DNA from: Gemmatimonadales bacterium
Lineage (GTDB): Bacteria > Gemmatimonadota > Gemmatimonadetes > Palauibacterales > Palauibacteraceae
Assembly (NCBI GenBank): GCA_030636765.1
Contig: DAOVWI010000119.1
Span: 1-6,678, forward strand
Length of the DNA stretch: 6,678 nucleotides
Direction of reading: 5' to 3'
The position numbers and the translations under genes are program-made. A model generated the notes under the pieces. That model saw only the letters and a list, made by a program, of their open reading frames with translations, searched no databases and was not told the origin of the DNA. This document shows, piece after piece, positions 1 to 6,501 of this stretch (its first letter is position 1; each line of letters starts with the position of its first letter).

Positions 1-1
1 G

Positions 2-493
2 CTGGCCGAGCTCGTAGGGCGGCTGCGGCGGGAGACGGAGCGGCCGATCATCGTCAAGCTGACCCCGAACGTGCCGGACATCGGCATCTACGCCCGGATC
101 TGCGAGGAGAGCGGGGCGGACGGGCTGAGCACGATCAACACGTTTCCAGGGCTGCTGGTGGACGTCGACCGGCGCCGGCCGGTGATCGGGAACGTGTCGG
201 GCGGGGTCAGCGGTCCGGCGATCCTGCCGATGGGCGTGTACCTGACCTGGCACGCCGCGTTGTCGTGCTCGCTCCCGGTGATCGGGATCGGTGGGATCCG
301 TTCCGGCGAGGACGCGCTGCAGTACATCCTGGCGGGAGCCACGCTGGTCCAGGTGGGCACGGCCCTGTTCGTCGACCCCTCGGCGGCGAAGGCAGTGCAC
401 GAGGACATAGCCGCCTACCTCGATCGCACCGCGACGGGCACGATCGGCGAGCTCGTCGGGGCCCTGGAGGCTCGAGGGCCGGTGCTCGCGTGA
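2..493 (+). CDS. pyrD: Dihydroorotate dehydrogenase, class 1 (3' part; 5' end outside window)
   Basis: Oxidises dihydroorotate to orotate in pyrimidine synthesis, using FMN; class 1 enzymes are cytosolic. The visible 163 residues are the C-terminal half of the TIM barrel. In fragment numbering they show VKLTPNV (18-24, with the lysine expected near the FMN), GADGLSTINT (38-47), GGVSGPAI (67-74), GIGGI (95-99) and VQVGTALF (116-123), the FMN and phosphate-binding series of class 1 enzymes. The SGPAI version resembles class 1B (PyrDB) more than class 1A. The catalytic-base cysteine, and any neighbouring pyrK that would confirm 1B, would lie upstream and cannot be seen. The reading frame is open from base 2, so the GTG at 71 is internal and not a start. 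The gene ends with TGA and converges on the DUF2784 gene 78 bases away. The related dihydropyrimidine dehydrogenase (PreA-like) is a less likely alternative. Confidence 0.9.
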   Translation: MAELVGRLRRETERPIIVKLTPNVPDIGIYARICEESGADGLSTINTFPGLLVDVDRRRPVIGNVSGGVSGPAILPMGVYLTWHAALSCSLPVIGIGGIRSGEDALQYILAGATLVQVGTALFVDPSAAKAVHEDIAAYLDRTATGTIGELVGALEARGPVLA

Positions 494-571
494 GGCTGGT
501 CTGTGGCAGACACGCTCGCGGGCCCGCGCTGGCGCCGCGGTCCGTGGTCCGGCGCTGGCGTCTGAGGCCCA

Positions 572-946
572 TCAGCCCGTGTTTGCGCGCCGGCGCCGCT
601 GGCGCAGGACCAGGCCGTAGGCCGCCAGGTTCACCAGGACAACGCCGATCCCCAGCAGCACCCTGATCCGCTCCCAATCGGCCGGGTAGAGGATGAGCCG
701 AAAGTAGTGGTCGATGAATCCGCCCGCGTAGCCGCTCTCACCGGCCAGGGCTCGGAGACGGTTCTCCAGGGGTGTGAGGGGACACGTCCAGCCCACGATC
801 TCGATCGCGGCGGCGTAGAGAGCGACCGGAAGATGCAGCAGGATGAGCGCCGGTTTCCAGAGGATCAGGAAACCGCCGGCCACCACGAATAGGACGAAGC
901 CGAAATGGGCCAGCGCAACCAGATCGGCCAGCACTCGATACGCCAC
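572..946 (-). CDS. DUF2784 family small membrane protein
   Basis: A 124-residue predicted inner-membrane protein of unknown function. Three hydrophobic segments are visible, at about residues 6-29, 33-52 and 95-115, followed by a basic tail (RQRRRR). The family's conserved features are present: AHFGFVLFVVAGGF (13-26), GWTCPLTPLEN (52-62), GYAGGFIDHY (72-81) and LILYP (84-88). I chose the GTG start at 946 because TGAGGG at 960-955 sits 8 bases upstream as a ribosome binding site and the family homology begins immediately. The same frame stays open upstream to 1267, but that extension is antisense to the hydrolase and not protein-like. The start region overlaps the divergent hydrolase start by 42 bases. 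The length is normal for the family. The family assignment comes from remembered motifs; no biochemical role is claimed. Confidence 0.85.
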   Translation of the reverse strand: MAYRVLADLVALAHFGFVLFVVAGGFLILWKPALILLHLPVALYAAAIEIVGWTCPLTPLENRLRALAGESGYAGGFIDHYFRLILYPADWERIRVLLGIGVVLVNLAAYGLVLRQRRRRANTG

Positions 947-1792
947 TCGAGAATCCCTCAGGAGGCTGCGTTTCGGAGCTGCGGCTCCGAGCTGTTCTAC
1001 CAGGCCTGGCGTCCAGGGTCGGCGCCGCGCGCCGTTCTCGTCATCACGCACGGGCTCGGCGAGCACGGTGGCCGTTACGCGCGTCTGGTCGATCACCTCG
1101 TTCCGCGCGGCTTTGCAGTCTACGCCTTCGACCACCGGGGCCACGGCCGCTCTCCCGGCCAGCGCGGCCACGTGGCAAGCTGGGACCAGTACCACCGGGA
1201 CCTGGACGGCTTCCTGCGCAAGGTACGCCGGGAGGTGCTGGACGTGCCGCTCTTCCTGCTCGGACACAGCGTGGGGGCGTTGATCGGCCTGGACTACGGT
1301 CTGGAGGGCTCGCCGGAGGATGCCGTCGGGCTGAGCGGCCTCATCCTGAGCGGGGTGCCGCTGGATCCGGTCGGGGTCGCCAAGCCCTGGCTGGTAAGCA
1401 CGGCCCGGCTGCTCTCACGGGTCCTGCCTCGCGTGCCGATGCGGGTGGGGCTCGATCCGGCGGCGCTCTCCCGCGAGCCGGAGGTGGTACAGAGTTACCG
1501 GGACGATCCGCTGGTCCACGCCTGGGCGACGCCGCGCTGGGGAACGGAAGCCCTGGCGGCCATCGACCGGGCCGGCCGTAGCCTCGCCCGGCTGCGGCTT
1601 CCGCTGCTGGTGATTCACGGGGGCGCGGATCGGCTGAGCTCGCCCGAGGGAGCCCGCGCCCTGGCGGCGGGGGCCGGCTCCAGCGACAAGACGCTCCGGA
1701 TCTACGAGGGAGCGTGCCACGAGCCCCACAACGACCTGTGTTGGGAGGAAGTCGTGGAGGATGTGGCAAGCTGGATGGAGGCCCGGCTATGA
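905..1792 (+). CDS. Alpha/beta hydrolase, monoacylglycerol lipase / lysophospholipase type
   Basis: Probable serine esterase of the Hydrolase_4 (monoglyceride lipase-like) family, likely cleaving monoacylglycerols, lysophospholipids or similar esters in the cytosol; the substrate is not certain. In numbering from ATG 905, the oxyanion-hole motif HGLGEHGGRY is at 49-58, DHRGHGRS at 76-83, and the nucleophile elbow GHSVG at 120-124 (Ser122). The charge-relay aspartate is in GGADR (Asp242) and the histidine in CHEPHND (His272). The triad is complete and the 295-residue length is near the family norm. No signal peptide is visible. ATG 905 is the only ATG/GTG/TTG in frame before the conserved core, with a weak AGGA at 891-894. 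However, the first 20 or so residues (rich in Q, H, R) do not look conserved and overlap the divergent DUF2784 gene, so the true start is uncertain. It converges on the acyl-CoA dehydrogenase gene. Confidence 0.88.
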   Translation: MGQRNQIGQHSIRHSRIPQEAAFRSCGSELFYQAWRPGSAPRAVLVITHGLGEHGGRYARLVDHLVPRGFAVYAFDHRGHGRSPGQRGHVASWDQYHRDLDGFLRKVRREVLDVPLFLLGHSVGALIGLDYGLEGSPEDAVGLSGLILSGVPLDPVGVAKPWLVSTARLLSRVLPRVPMRVGLDPAALSREPEVVQSYRDDPLVHAWATPRWGTEALAAIDRAGRSLARLRLPLLVIHGGADRLSSPEGARALAAGAGSSDKTLRIYEGACHEPHNDLCWEEVVEDVASWMEARL

Positions 1793-1822
1793 TGCCGGCG
1801 GTCAGCCCGCCTTGCCGACCGG

Positions 1823-3814
1823 CTAACCCACCTCCGCCGGCGAGCTTCCGGTGTGGCTGCCGACCGGCTCCAGCGCCTCCTCGGCGGGCTCCTCCGCGCC
1901 GGCCTGCCCCGGCTGCGCGAGCACCTGGAGGCCGACGATCCCCTCTTCGAGCCACTCGTGGTCGCCGTCCAGGACCTCGCGAGCGGTTCGATACAGGAGA
2001 ACGTCATCGTTGTGGGCCATCCCGTGGAAGAGCTGACCGACCCGCCGTCGTGCCATGCGGCAGAAGACGTCGGCGAGCTTGCGCGCCTGAGCGGCGGATG
2101 GATCGCCTTTCCGCGTCAGCATCTCGGCGCGAGTGACCGAGGCCGCCATCGCGAACAGCTCCGCGCCGATGTCCACGCCGCGGAAGAGCAGTGCCTGCTT
2201 GCGCTGCAGGCCGGCGCCGTAACGCATCATCTTGTGGAAGAGGGTGCGCGCCAGCTTCCGCGATGCCCGGTTGACGAAACGAAGGTGTCCGGCGAGCTCC
2301 TGGAACTCCGCGTAGCGCGGCCACCAGCCCCAGCCGAGCCACTTGGAGGGATACCAGACGGCGTAGGTGAGGGCGACTCTCGGCAGACGGGCGAGCTTCT
2401 GCCCGAGCGAGAGGTCCCCCTCGACCAGCTCTCCGGCCAGCTGGAGGTGCCAGTCCACCGCCTCCCGCGCGATGAACAGGCGCATGATCTCGCTCGAGCC
2501 CTCGAAGATCCGGTTGATCCGGAAGTCGCGCAGCATGCGTTCGACCGCGATCGGCGCCTCGCCCCGGGACGCCAGCGAGTCCGCCCGCTCGTAGCCGCGT
2601 CCACCTCGTACCTGCAGGGTCTCGTCCACGAGCCGCCAGCCCACCTCGGTGTTGAAGAGCTTGGCGATCGCCGCCTCGAGCCGGATGTCGTATCCACCCC
2701 GGTCGACGAGGAGGGCCACGAGCTCCGCCACGGCCTCCATCGCGAAGGTGTTGACGGTGATGTCGCTGATCATGTGGGCGACGGCCTCGTGCTTGCCGAC
2801 GGGCTGCCCCCACTGGACGCGCTCGGAAGCCCACTCCCGCACGATCTTCACGGCGGCCTTGCCGGTGCCGACGCACACGGCCGGAATGGTCAGGCGACCC
2901 GTGTTGAGGGTGACGAGGGCCAGCTTGAGTCCGCGTCCTTCCTTCAGCAGAAGATTCTCACCCGGAACCCGTACGTCGTGGAAGCTGATGACCCCGTTCT
3001 CGATGCCGCCGATCCCCATGAAGTGCAGTCGGTGCACGATTTCCACGCCCGGCCAGTCCATCTCGACGATGAAGGCGGAGATCTTTCCCGTGTCCGTGTG
3101 CCGGGCCATGACCACGATGATCTCGGCCACCGTCCCGTTCGTGCACCAGAGCTTCTCGCCGTTGAGGATGTAGTCTCCGTGCTCCGTGCGCTCGACGGTC
3201 GTGGCCAGGCGGGCCGGGTCGGAGCCGACGTCGTCCTCGGTGAGGGCGAACGCGGAGATCGCGCCCGCTGCCAGCCGCGGCAGGTACTTCTTCTTCTGCT
3301 CCTCCGTGCCGAAGAGCTTCAGTGGCTGCGGAACGCCGATGGATTGGTGAGCCGAGAGCAGCGCTACGAGACTTCCGTCGACGCTGCCGACAACCGACAG
3401 GATCCTGCTGTACTCGCTCTGATTGAAGCCGAGCCCGCCGTACTCGCGCGGGATCTTGAGGCCGAACGCCCCCATCTTCCTCAGGCGGTCCACGATGTGT
3501 GGCGGAATCTGGCGCTCCCGATCGATTCGCTCCGAATCGACCTCGGTGCGCAGGAACTCCCGCATCTCATCGATATAGGCGCGCGTCCGCTCGCCGATGT
3601 ACTCGTCCGGATCCGGGTAGGGGTGGATGAGGTCCAGACGGAAGCTTCCGAGGAAGAGGTCGCGGACGAACGTCGCGTCGGCCCACTCGGTCTCGCGTGC
3701 GGCTTCCGCTACCCGGCGGGCCTCCGCCTCGCTTACGTGCGTCGCCTTGGGTTGGACCGTGCCTCCGGTCGAGGCTCTATCTCCGTTGCCGGTATCGCTA
3801 TCTGAGAGGCTCAT
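1823..3814 (-). CDS. Acyl-CoA dehydrogenase, long form (VLCAD / FadE10-like)
   Basis: FAD-dependent enzyme that introduces the alpha-beta double bond in acyl-CoA, the first step of beta-oxidation, passing electrons to an electron-transfer flavoprotein. It has 663 residues from ATG 3814. A poorly conserved N-terminal tail leads into the helical N-domain (about 80-185). The flavin motif ALTEDDVGSD is at 190-199 and EKLWCTNG at 220-227 in the beta domain. The C-terminal helical domain contains QVRGGRGYE (401-409) and RIFEGSSEIMRLF (435-447), where Glu438 aligns with the catalytic glutamate of MCAD/VLCAD. About 200 further residues follow, as in VLCAD-type enzymes, ending in a Glu/Pro-rich tail. 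The LFLGSFRLDLIHPYPDP segment near residue 54 recalls mycobacterial FadE10-type proteins (from memory). Chain-length preference cannot be read from sequence. TTG 3820, two codons upstream, is an alternative start; AAGGCGG at 3830-3824 could serve either. Probably monocistronic. Confidence 0.92.
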   Translation of the reverse strand: MSLSDSDTGNGDRASTGGTVQPKATHVSEAEARRVAEAARETEWADATFVRDLFLGSFRLDLIHPYPDPDEYIGERTRAYIDEMREFLRTEVDSERIDRERQIPPHIVDRLRKMGAFGLKIPREYGGLGFNQSEYSRILSVVGSVDGSLVALLSAHQSIGVPQPLKLFGTEEQKKKYLPRLAAGAISAFALTEDDVGSDPARLATTVERTEHGDYILNGEKLWCTNGTVAEIIVVMARHTDTGKISAFIVEMDWPGVEIVHRLHFMGIGGIENGVISFHDVRVPGENLLLKEGRGLKLALVTLNTGRLTIPAVCVGTGKAAVKIVREWASERVQWGQPVGKHEAVAHMISDITVNTFAMEAVAELVALLVDRGGYDIRLEAAIAKLFNTEVGWRLVDETLQVRGGRGYERADSLASRGEAPIAVERMLRDFRINRIFEGSSEIMRLFIAREAVDWHLQLAGELVEGDLSLGQKLARLPRVALTYAVWYPSKWLGWGWWPRYAEFQELAGHLRFVNRASRKLARTLFHKMMRYGAGLQRKQALLFRGVDIGAELFAMAASVTRAEMLTRKGDPSAAQARKLADVFCRMARRRVGQLFHGMAHNDDVLLYRTAREVLDGDHEWLEEGIVGLQVLAQPGQAGAEEPAEEALEPVGSHTGSSPAEVG

Positions 3815-3838
3815 GATCAAACGCCGCCTTATTCAGGA

Positions 3839-3867
3839 TCTATGCCATTTTGTCGCCTTGAGGCCAA
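3839..3867 (-). promoter_or_regulatory. Possible sigma70-type promoter for the acyl-CoA dehydrogenase gene
   Basis: Reading the minus strand, TTGGCC (3867-3862) and CATAGA (3844-3839) are separated by exactly 17 bases, in the most AT-rich stretch of the gap and shortly before ATG 3814. TTGGCC matches four of six -35 consensus bases, but CATAGA matches only three of six for the -10, so this is a weak call that rests mainly on spacing and position. The -35 hexamer lies inside the gene-proximal direct repeat. Confidence 0.25.
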
Positions 3868-3890
3868 GCTCATCACCTTGAGGCCAGGCT
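3853..3890. repeat. Two 18-base direct repeats upstream of acyl-CoA dehydrogenase (possible operator)
   Basis: The units at 3853-3870 and 3873-3890 share the form TC(G/A)CCTTGAGGCCA(A/G)GCT, with two mismatches in 18 and a 20-base period, which is close to two helical turns. Each contains the half-symmetric core TTG-N4-CAA or a variant of it. The nearer unit ends 38 bases before the ATG at 3814 and covers the candidate -35. Position and phasing suggest a binding site for a transcription regulator on one DNA face; the regulator is unknown. The repeat is seen directly; its role is inferred. Confidence 0.5.
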
Positions 3891-3941
3891 TCAAACTAAG
3901 CCGATTCCCACCCAAAAAACACCCGTTTGGCCCGCCGAGGT

Positions 3942-3968
3942 CCGGGCGCTCCGCGTGGGGAGGCCCGG
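3942..3968 (-). terminator. Bulged GC-rich hairpin after the ABC transporter operon
   Basis: On the minus strand CCGGGC then CTCC pair with GGAG and GCCCGG, leaving a six-base loop (CCACGC) and one bulged C: ten base pairs in all, starting 16 bases after the stop codon of the substrate-binding protein gene. A run of six T on the minus strand (3919-3914) follows, but only 22 bases beyond the stem, so this is not a textbook intrinsic terminator. It may act as a terminator or as an mRNA 3' end-stabilising stem, separating this operon from the dehydrogenase promoter. Confidence 0.4.
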
Positions 3969-3984
3969 CTTGGCTCTGGTTCTT

Positions 3985-4986
3985 TCACGTTCCGCTGTTT
4001 GGGCCGAGCTCCGAGTCGATCCAGCCGCGCACCACCTCCCGGAAGTCGCGCCCGTCGACGTCCACCGCCCGGTTGAGGGCGCGCATCTCCCGGGTGTCGA
4101 TTCGGCCGGCCAGCTCCCGCAGGGCGGGTCCGAGCTGCGGGTAGGCTTCCAGGGCGTCCTTCCGCACCACCGGAGCGGCCTCGTACGGCGGGAAATAGTG
4201 CAGGTCGTCCTCCAGCATAAGCAGGTTCAGCGCCGCGATCTGGCCGTCCGTGGAGTTGCCGGCCACCAGGTCCACCTGCTCGCTCGCCAGGGCGCGGTAC
4301 AGGAGGCCGAGGTCCATGAGGCGCGCCTCTCTCCCGAAGCGGAGCCCGTACGCGCGGGCCAGTCCGCGCAGCCCATCCTCTCGCTCCGTGAACTCGTACC
4401 CGAACCCGGGCCTCCAGCCGGGAGCGTGCGGCGCCGCGTCGCTGATCGTCCGCAGGCCCAGCGAGTCGCCGGTGGAGCTCCGCACGAGGATGGCGAATGT
4501 GTTCTCGAAGCCGAGCGGAGGAGTCCACTGCAGGGACCATCGGCGATCGTACTCGGCTGCGACGGCGCGGCGGACGGAGTCGGGGTCCGCTACCGGCGGG
4601 TGTTTCAGGATCGCCGTGAAAGCCGTTCCCGTGTACTCGACGTACAGATCGATCTGGCCGCCGATGAGGGCCTGATGCGCGATGAACGTACCGCCCAGGT
4701 GGAGCCGTCGGCGCACCGGGATCGTGGTCGTGCGCTCGATCCACCCGGCGACCAGCTCCCCCAGGATGCTCTGCTCCGTGAAGTTCTTGGAGCCGACGAC
4801 CAGCGGGCGCTCCCCGCCGCAGGCCGCCGTCAGGGCGGACGCCGAGGCCAGGAGCAGCGCGAGGACGGGCTGCCCGCACCGCCGGTGGCTGTACCGACGG
4901 GGCTTTGCAACGCAACGATGGGGCTTCGCGCCGCACCGACCGGGCAGTGGCCCGCGCCGCGGCGGCCTCAACCCTCGGCGCGCCAT
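3985..4986 (-). CDS. Osmoprotectant ABC transporter substrate-binding lipoprotein (OpuCC/OsmF-like)
   Basis: Extracytoplasmic receptor that binds a quaternary amine such as glycine betaine, choline or carnitine and delivers it to the permease. It has 333 residues from ATG 4986. A hydrophobic segment at 40-54 ends in ALTAAC, giving a probable lipidated Cys56. The mature domain carries family hallmarks: VGSKNFTEQ (64-72), YVEYTGTA (115-122), GFENTFAILV (159-168), GNSTDGQIAALN (243-254) and LEDDLHYFPPYEAAPVVRK (258-276). The N-region before the hydrophobic core is about 39 residues long, arginine-rich and partly built of a seven-residue repeat, which is odd for a signal peptide. ATG 4986 overlaps the permease end by 19 bases. 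An alternative TTG at 4971 would give a 4-base TTGA overlap; neither start has a clear ribosome binding site. Last gene of the operon. The ligand cannot be assigned from sequence alone. Confidence 0.9.
   Translation of the reverse strand: MARRGLRPPRRGPLPGRCGAKPHRCVAKPRRYSHRRCGQPVLALLLASASALTAACGGERPLVVGSKNFTEQSILGELVAGWIERTTTIPVRRRLHLGGTFIAHQALIGGQIDLYVEYTGTAFTAILKHPPVADPDSVRRAVAAEYDRRWSLQWTPPLGFENTFAILVRSSTGDSLGLRTISDAAPHAPGWRPGFGYEFTEREDGLRGLARAYGLRFGREARLMDLGLLYRALASEQVDLVAGNSTDGQIAALNLLMLEDDLHYFPPYEAAPVVRKDALEAYPQLGPALRELAGRIDTREMRALNRAVDVDGRDFREVVRGWIDSELGPNSGT
4893..4955. repeat. Three tandem 21-base units in the 5' end of the substrate-binding protein gene
   Basis: Units begin at 4893, 4914 and 4935 and share a start of the form A(C/A)CGA(C/T)(G/C)GGGC and an end in CGC. 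Units 1 and 2 match at 16 of 21 bases, units 1 and 3 at 15 of 21. Since 21 is divisible by three, the repeats keep frame. On the minus strand they encode RGPLPGR, CGAKPHR and CVAKPRR, in order of translation. They lie before the hydrophobic signal core and so outside the mature protein. Confidence 0.55.
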
Positions 4987-5612
4987 CGGGAGTACCGGCG
5001 CTCGAGCAGACCCAGCCCGCCATCGGCGGCGAGCGCCAGGAGGGCCGCGGGAATGGCGCCGGCCAGAATCACCTGGTTGTTCACCATCGAAATTCCCTGG
5101 AAGATGAACTCTCCCAGTCCCCCTGCACCGATCGCCGCGGCGATCGTCGCGATGCCGATCCCGATCACGGTGGCGAGCCGAACCCCAGCCAGGATCACAC
5201 CCAGAGCCAGGGGCAGCTCCACCTCCCGCAGCAGCTGTGCGTCCGTCATTCCCATCGCCAGCCCCGCCTCACGGATCGCCGGGTCGATCCCCCGGATGCC
5301 CTCGTACGTGTTCCTGACGATCGGCAGGAGGGCATACGCCGTGAGCGCCACGATCGCCGTGCGGGCCCCGATGCCCCCGATGAGCGGAACGGGAATGAGG
5401 AAGCCGAAGAGCGCGAGGCTTGGGATCGTCTGCAGCACGTTGATGAAGCCGAGCACGGGCCGGCGGTATGCCTGCCGTCGTGTGAGGATGATCCCGACGG
5501 GGAGGCCGATAAACGCCGCGATTCCGATGGATGTCCCCACGAGGTAGATGTGCTGCAGCGTCTTGGCGAGCACCTCGCCACGGTTGGAGATCAAGTACTC
5601 GAGAACGCCCAT
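4968..5612 (-). CDS. Osmoprotectant ABC transporter permease (OpuCB/OsmW-like)
   Basis: Inner-membrane channel subunit of the glycine betaine/carnitine/choline importer, 214 residues, close to the usual 210-220 for OpuCB-type permeases. Hydrophobic segments are visible at about 22-44, 53-77, 82-98, 134-165 and 180-199. The family segment FINVLQTIPSLALFGFLIP is at 56-74. The EAA loop that docks on the ATPase reads EAGLAMGMTDAQLLREVELP (115-134), and GIGIATIAAAIGAGGLG is at 151-167. The ATG at 5612 begins just 4 bases after the ATPase stop, implying translational coupling. An upstream extension of the same frame to 5978 is antisense-like shadow within the ATPase gene and is not protein-like. 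No second permease gene is present in the cassette, so the transporter probably uses a homodimer unless a partner lies elsewhere. Confidence 0.92.
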   Translation of the reverse strand: MGVLEYLISNRGEVLAKTLQHIYLVGTSIGIAAFIGLPVGIILTRRQAYRRPVLGFINVLQTIPSLALFGFLIPVPLIGGIGARTAIVALTAYALLPIVRNTYEGIRGIDPAIREAGLAMGMTDAQLLREVELPLALGVILAGVRLATVIGIGIATIAAAIGAGGLGEFIFQGISMVNNQVILAGAIPAALLALAADGGLGLLERRYSRWRAEG

Positions 5613-5616
5613 CCGC

Positions 5617-6366
5617 TCAGCTCTCGTCGTCCCGGAGCGCCCGCACTTCGGAGGTGCTCGAGCTTTCGAACTCCGCCCTGCTCCCGGAGAACGCGAGCCG
5701 CCCCTCCTCCAGCACCAGAATGCGGTCGCCGAGGAGTAGCGCCTCGCGGACGTCGTGGGTGACGAAGAGCACGGCCTTCGCGAGACGACTGGTGAGTTCC
5801 CGGAACTCCCGCTGAAGATCCCGTCGGCTGATCGGATCCAGAGCACCGAACGGCTCGTCGCACAGCAGGATGGGTGGGTCCGCCGCCAGGGCTCGTGCCA
5901 CGCCGACACGTTGCTGCTGTCCGCCCGATAGCTGACGAGGATAGCGCTCCGCGAACTCCTCCGGCGGCAGGCCGACAAGGCGCAGAAGCTCTGCCGCCCG
6001 GCTCTCCCGGCGTGCCTTCTCCCACCCGAGCAGCCGGGGCACCAGGGTGATGTTGGACGCGACCGTGTGGTGCGGGAAGAGGCCGATCTGCTGGATCACA
6101 TAGCCGATTCCGCGCCGGAGGCGAATCGGATCCCACTGACTGGTCGCACGATCGCCGACACGAACGGTCCCCGAGTCCGGCAGCAGCAGCCGGTTCACCA
6201 GGCGGAGCGCGCTGGACTTGCCCGCGCCGCTGCGACCGAGGAGCACCGCCGTCTCTCCCTGGATCAGCCGGAAGGAGATATCGCGAAGGACGTCGCGCCC
6301 TCCGAGACGGAGGAAGACGCGGTCGAACTCGACGGCCGCTTCCGCGGCGGGTACAGGCTCGGTCAC
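5617..6366 (-). CDS. Osmoprotectant ABC transporter ATP-binding protein (OpuCA/OsmV-like)
   Basis: Cytoplasmic ATPase powering the betaine/choline-type importer; 249 residues from GTG 6366. Motifs in order: Walker A GRSGAGKS (44-51), Q-loop region GYVIQQIGLFPHHTV (88-102, very typical of this subfamily), signature LSGGQQQR (146-153), Walker B ILLCDEPFG (166-174) with Glu171, D-loop ALD (175-177) and switch histidine in FVTHD (His204). All catalytic parts are present. Only a short Ser/Glu-rich tail follows; the C-terminal CBS pair found in OpuA/OpuCA ATPases, which senses ionic strength or c-di-AMP, is missing. The same frame is open to an ATG at 6504. The extra 46 residues have weaker third-position GC bias, no family similarity I recognise, and span two inverted repeats, so I prefer GTG 6366. 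First gene of the three-gene operon. Confidence 0.92.
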   Translation of the reverse strand: MTEPVPAAEAAVEFDRVFLRLGGRDVLRDISFRLIQGETAVLLGRSGAGKSSALRLVNRLLLPDSGTVRVGDRATSQWDPIRLRRGIGYVIQQIGLFPHHTVASNITLVPRLLGWEKARRESRAAELLRLVGLPPEEFAERYPRQLSGGQQQRVGVARALAADPPILLCDEPFGALDPISRRDLQREFRELTSRLAKAVLFVTHDVREALLLGDRILVLEEGRLAFSGSRAEFESSSTSEVRALRDDES

Positions 6367-6438
6367 CTGCGCATATTGGCTTCCCGAAGTCGGAGGCGCG
6401 AGTTGGACCGCCGCCAAACCGGGGAGTAGCTTGCACTC

Positions 6439-6456
6439 TCGACTTGCACGAGTCGA
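6439..6456. repeat. Short inverted repeat TCGACT / AGTCGA
   Basis: Perfect six-base arms at 6439-6444 and 6451-6456 around the six-base loop TGCACG. TTGCAC also occurs twice here (6431-6436 and 6444-6449), 13 bases apart. It lies 73 bases upstream of GTG 6366 and could form a small RNA stem in the operon leader or be an operator half-site pair. Arms this short can occur by chance. Confidence 0.3.
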
Positions 6457-6468
6457 CACTTCCTCCGC

Positions 6469-6501
6469 CCCTCTACCCTGCGCACCTGTAAAGGTAGAGG
6501 G
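6469..6501. repeat. Nine-base inverted repeat upstream of the ABC operon (possible operator or leader hairpin)
   Basis: CCCTCTACC (6469-6477) is perfectly complementary to GGTAGAGGG (6493-6501), with 15 bases between, so arm centres are 24 bases apart. It sits about 100 bases upstream of the preferred ATPase start and abuts the alternative ATG at 6504. It could bind a dimeric regulator of the transporter operon or form a hairpin in the leader transcript. There is no T run after it on either strand, so it is not an intrinsic terminator. The repeat is seen; the role is inferred. Confidence 0.45.

Noticed and set aside
517..528. Perfect 12-base palindrome CGCGGGCCCGCG between pyrD and the DUF2784 gene, considered as terminator or operator.
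   Set aside because: It has no room for a loop and no T run, and GC-only palindromes are common in this base composition. The gap separates two convergent 3' ends, where an operator would be unexpected.
1797..1811. Small hairpin GGCGG-TCAGC-CCGCC between the convergent hydrolase and dehydrogenase genes, considered as a terminator.
   Set aside because: Only five base pairs and only two T follow on the plus strand. Such stems are frequent by chance at this GC content.
1853..3805. A 650-codon open frame on the plus strand, antisense to the acyl-CoA dehydrogenase gene.
   Set aside because: It mirrors the dehydrogenase gene almost exactly. Its translation is low-complexity (rich in R, L, D, V, H) with no domain I recognise. 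Long antisense frames are expected in GC-rich genes with strong third-position bias.
3896..5023. A 375-codon minus-strand frame overlapping the binding protein gene.
   Set aside because: The product is a run of R, G, A and P with no motif, in a different frame from the clear OpuCC-like protein. It is a GC-bias shadow.
3955..5762. Long plus-strand frames (for example 3955-5547 and 4905-5762) across the ABC operon.
   Set aside because: They lie antisense to three recognisable genes, have no recognisable domains and shadow-like composition.
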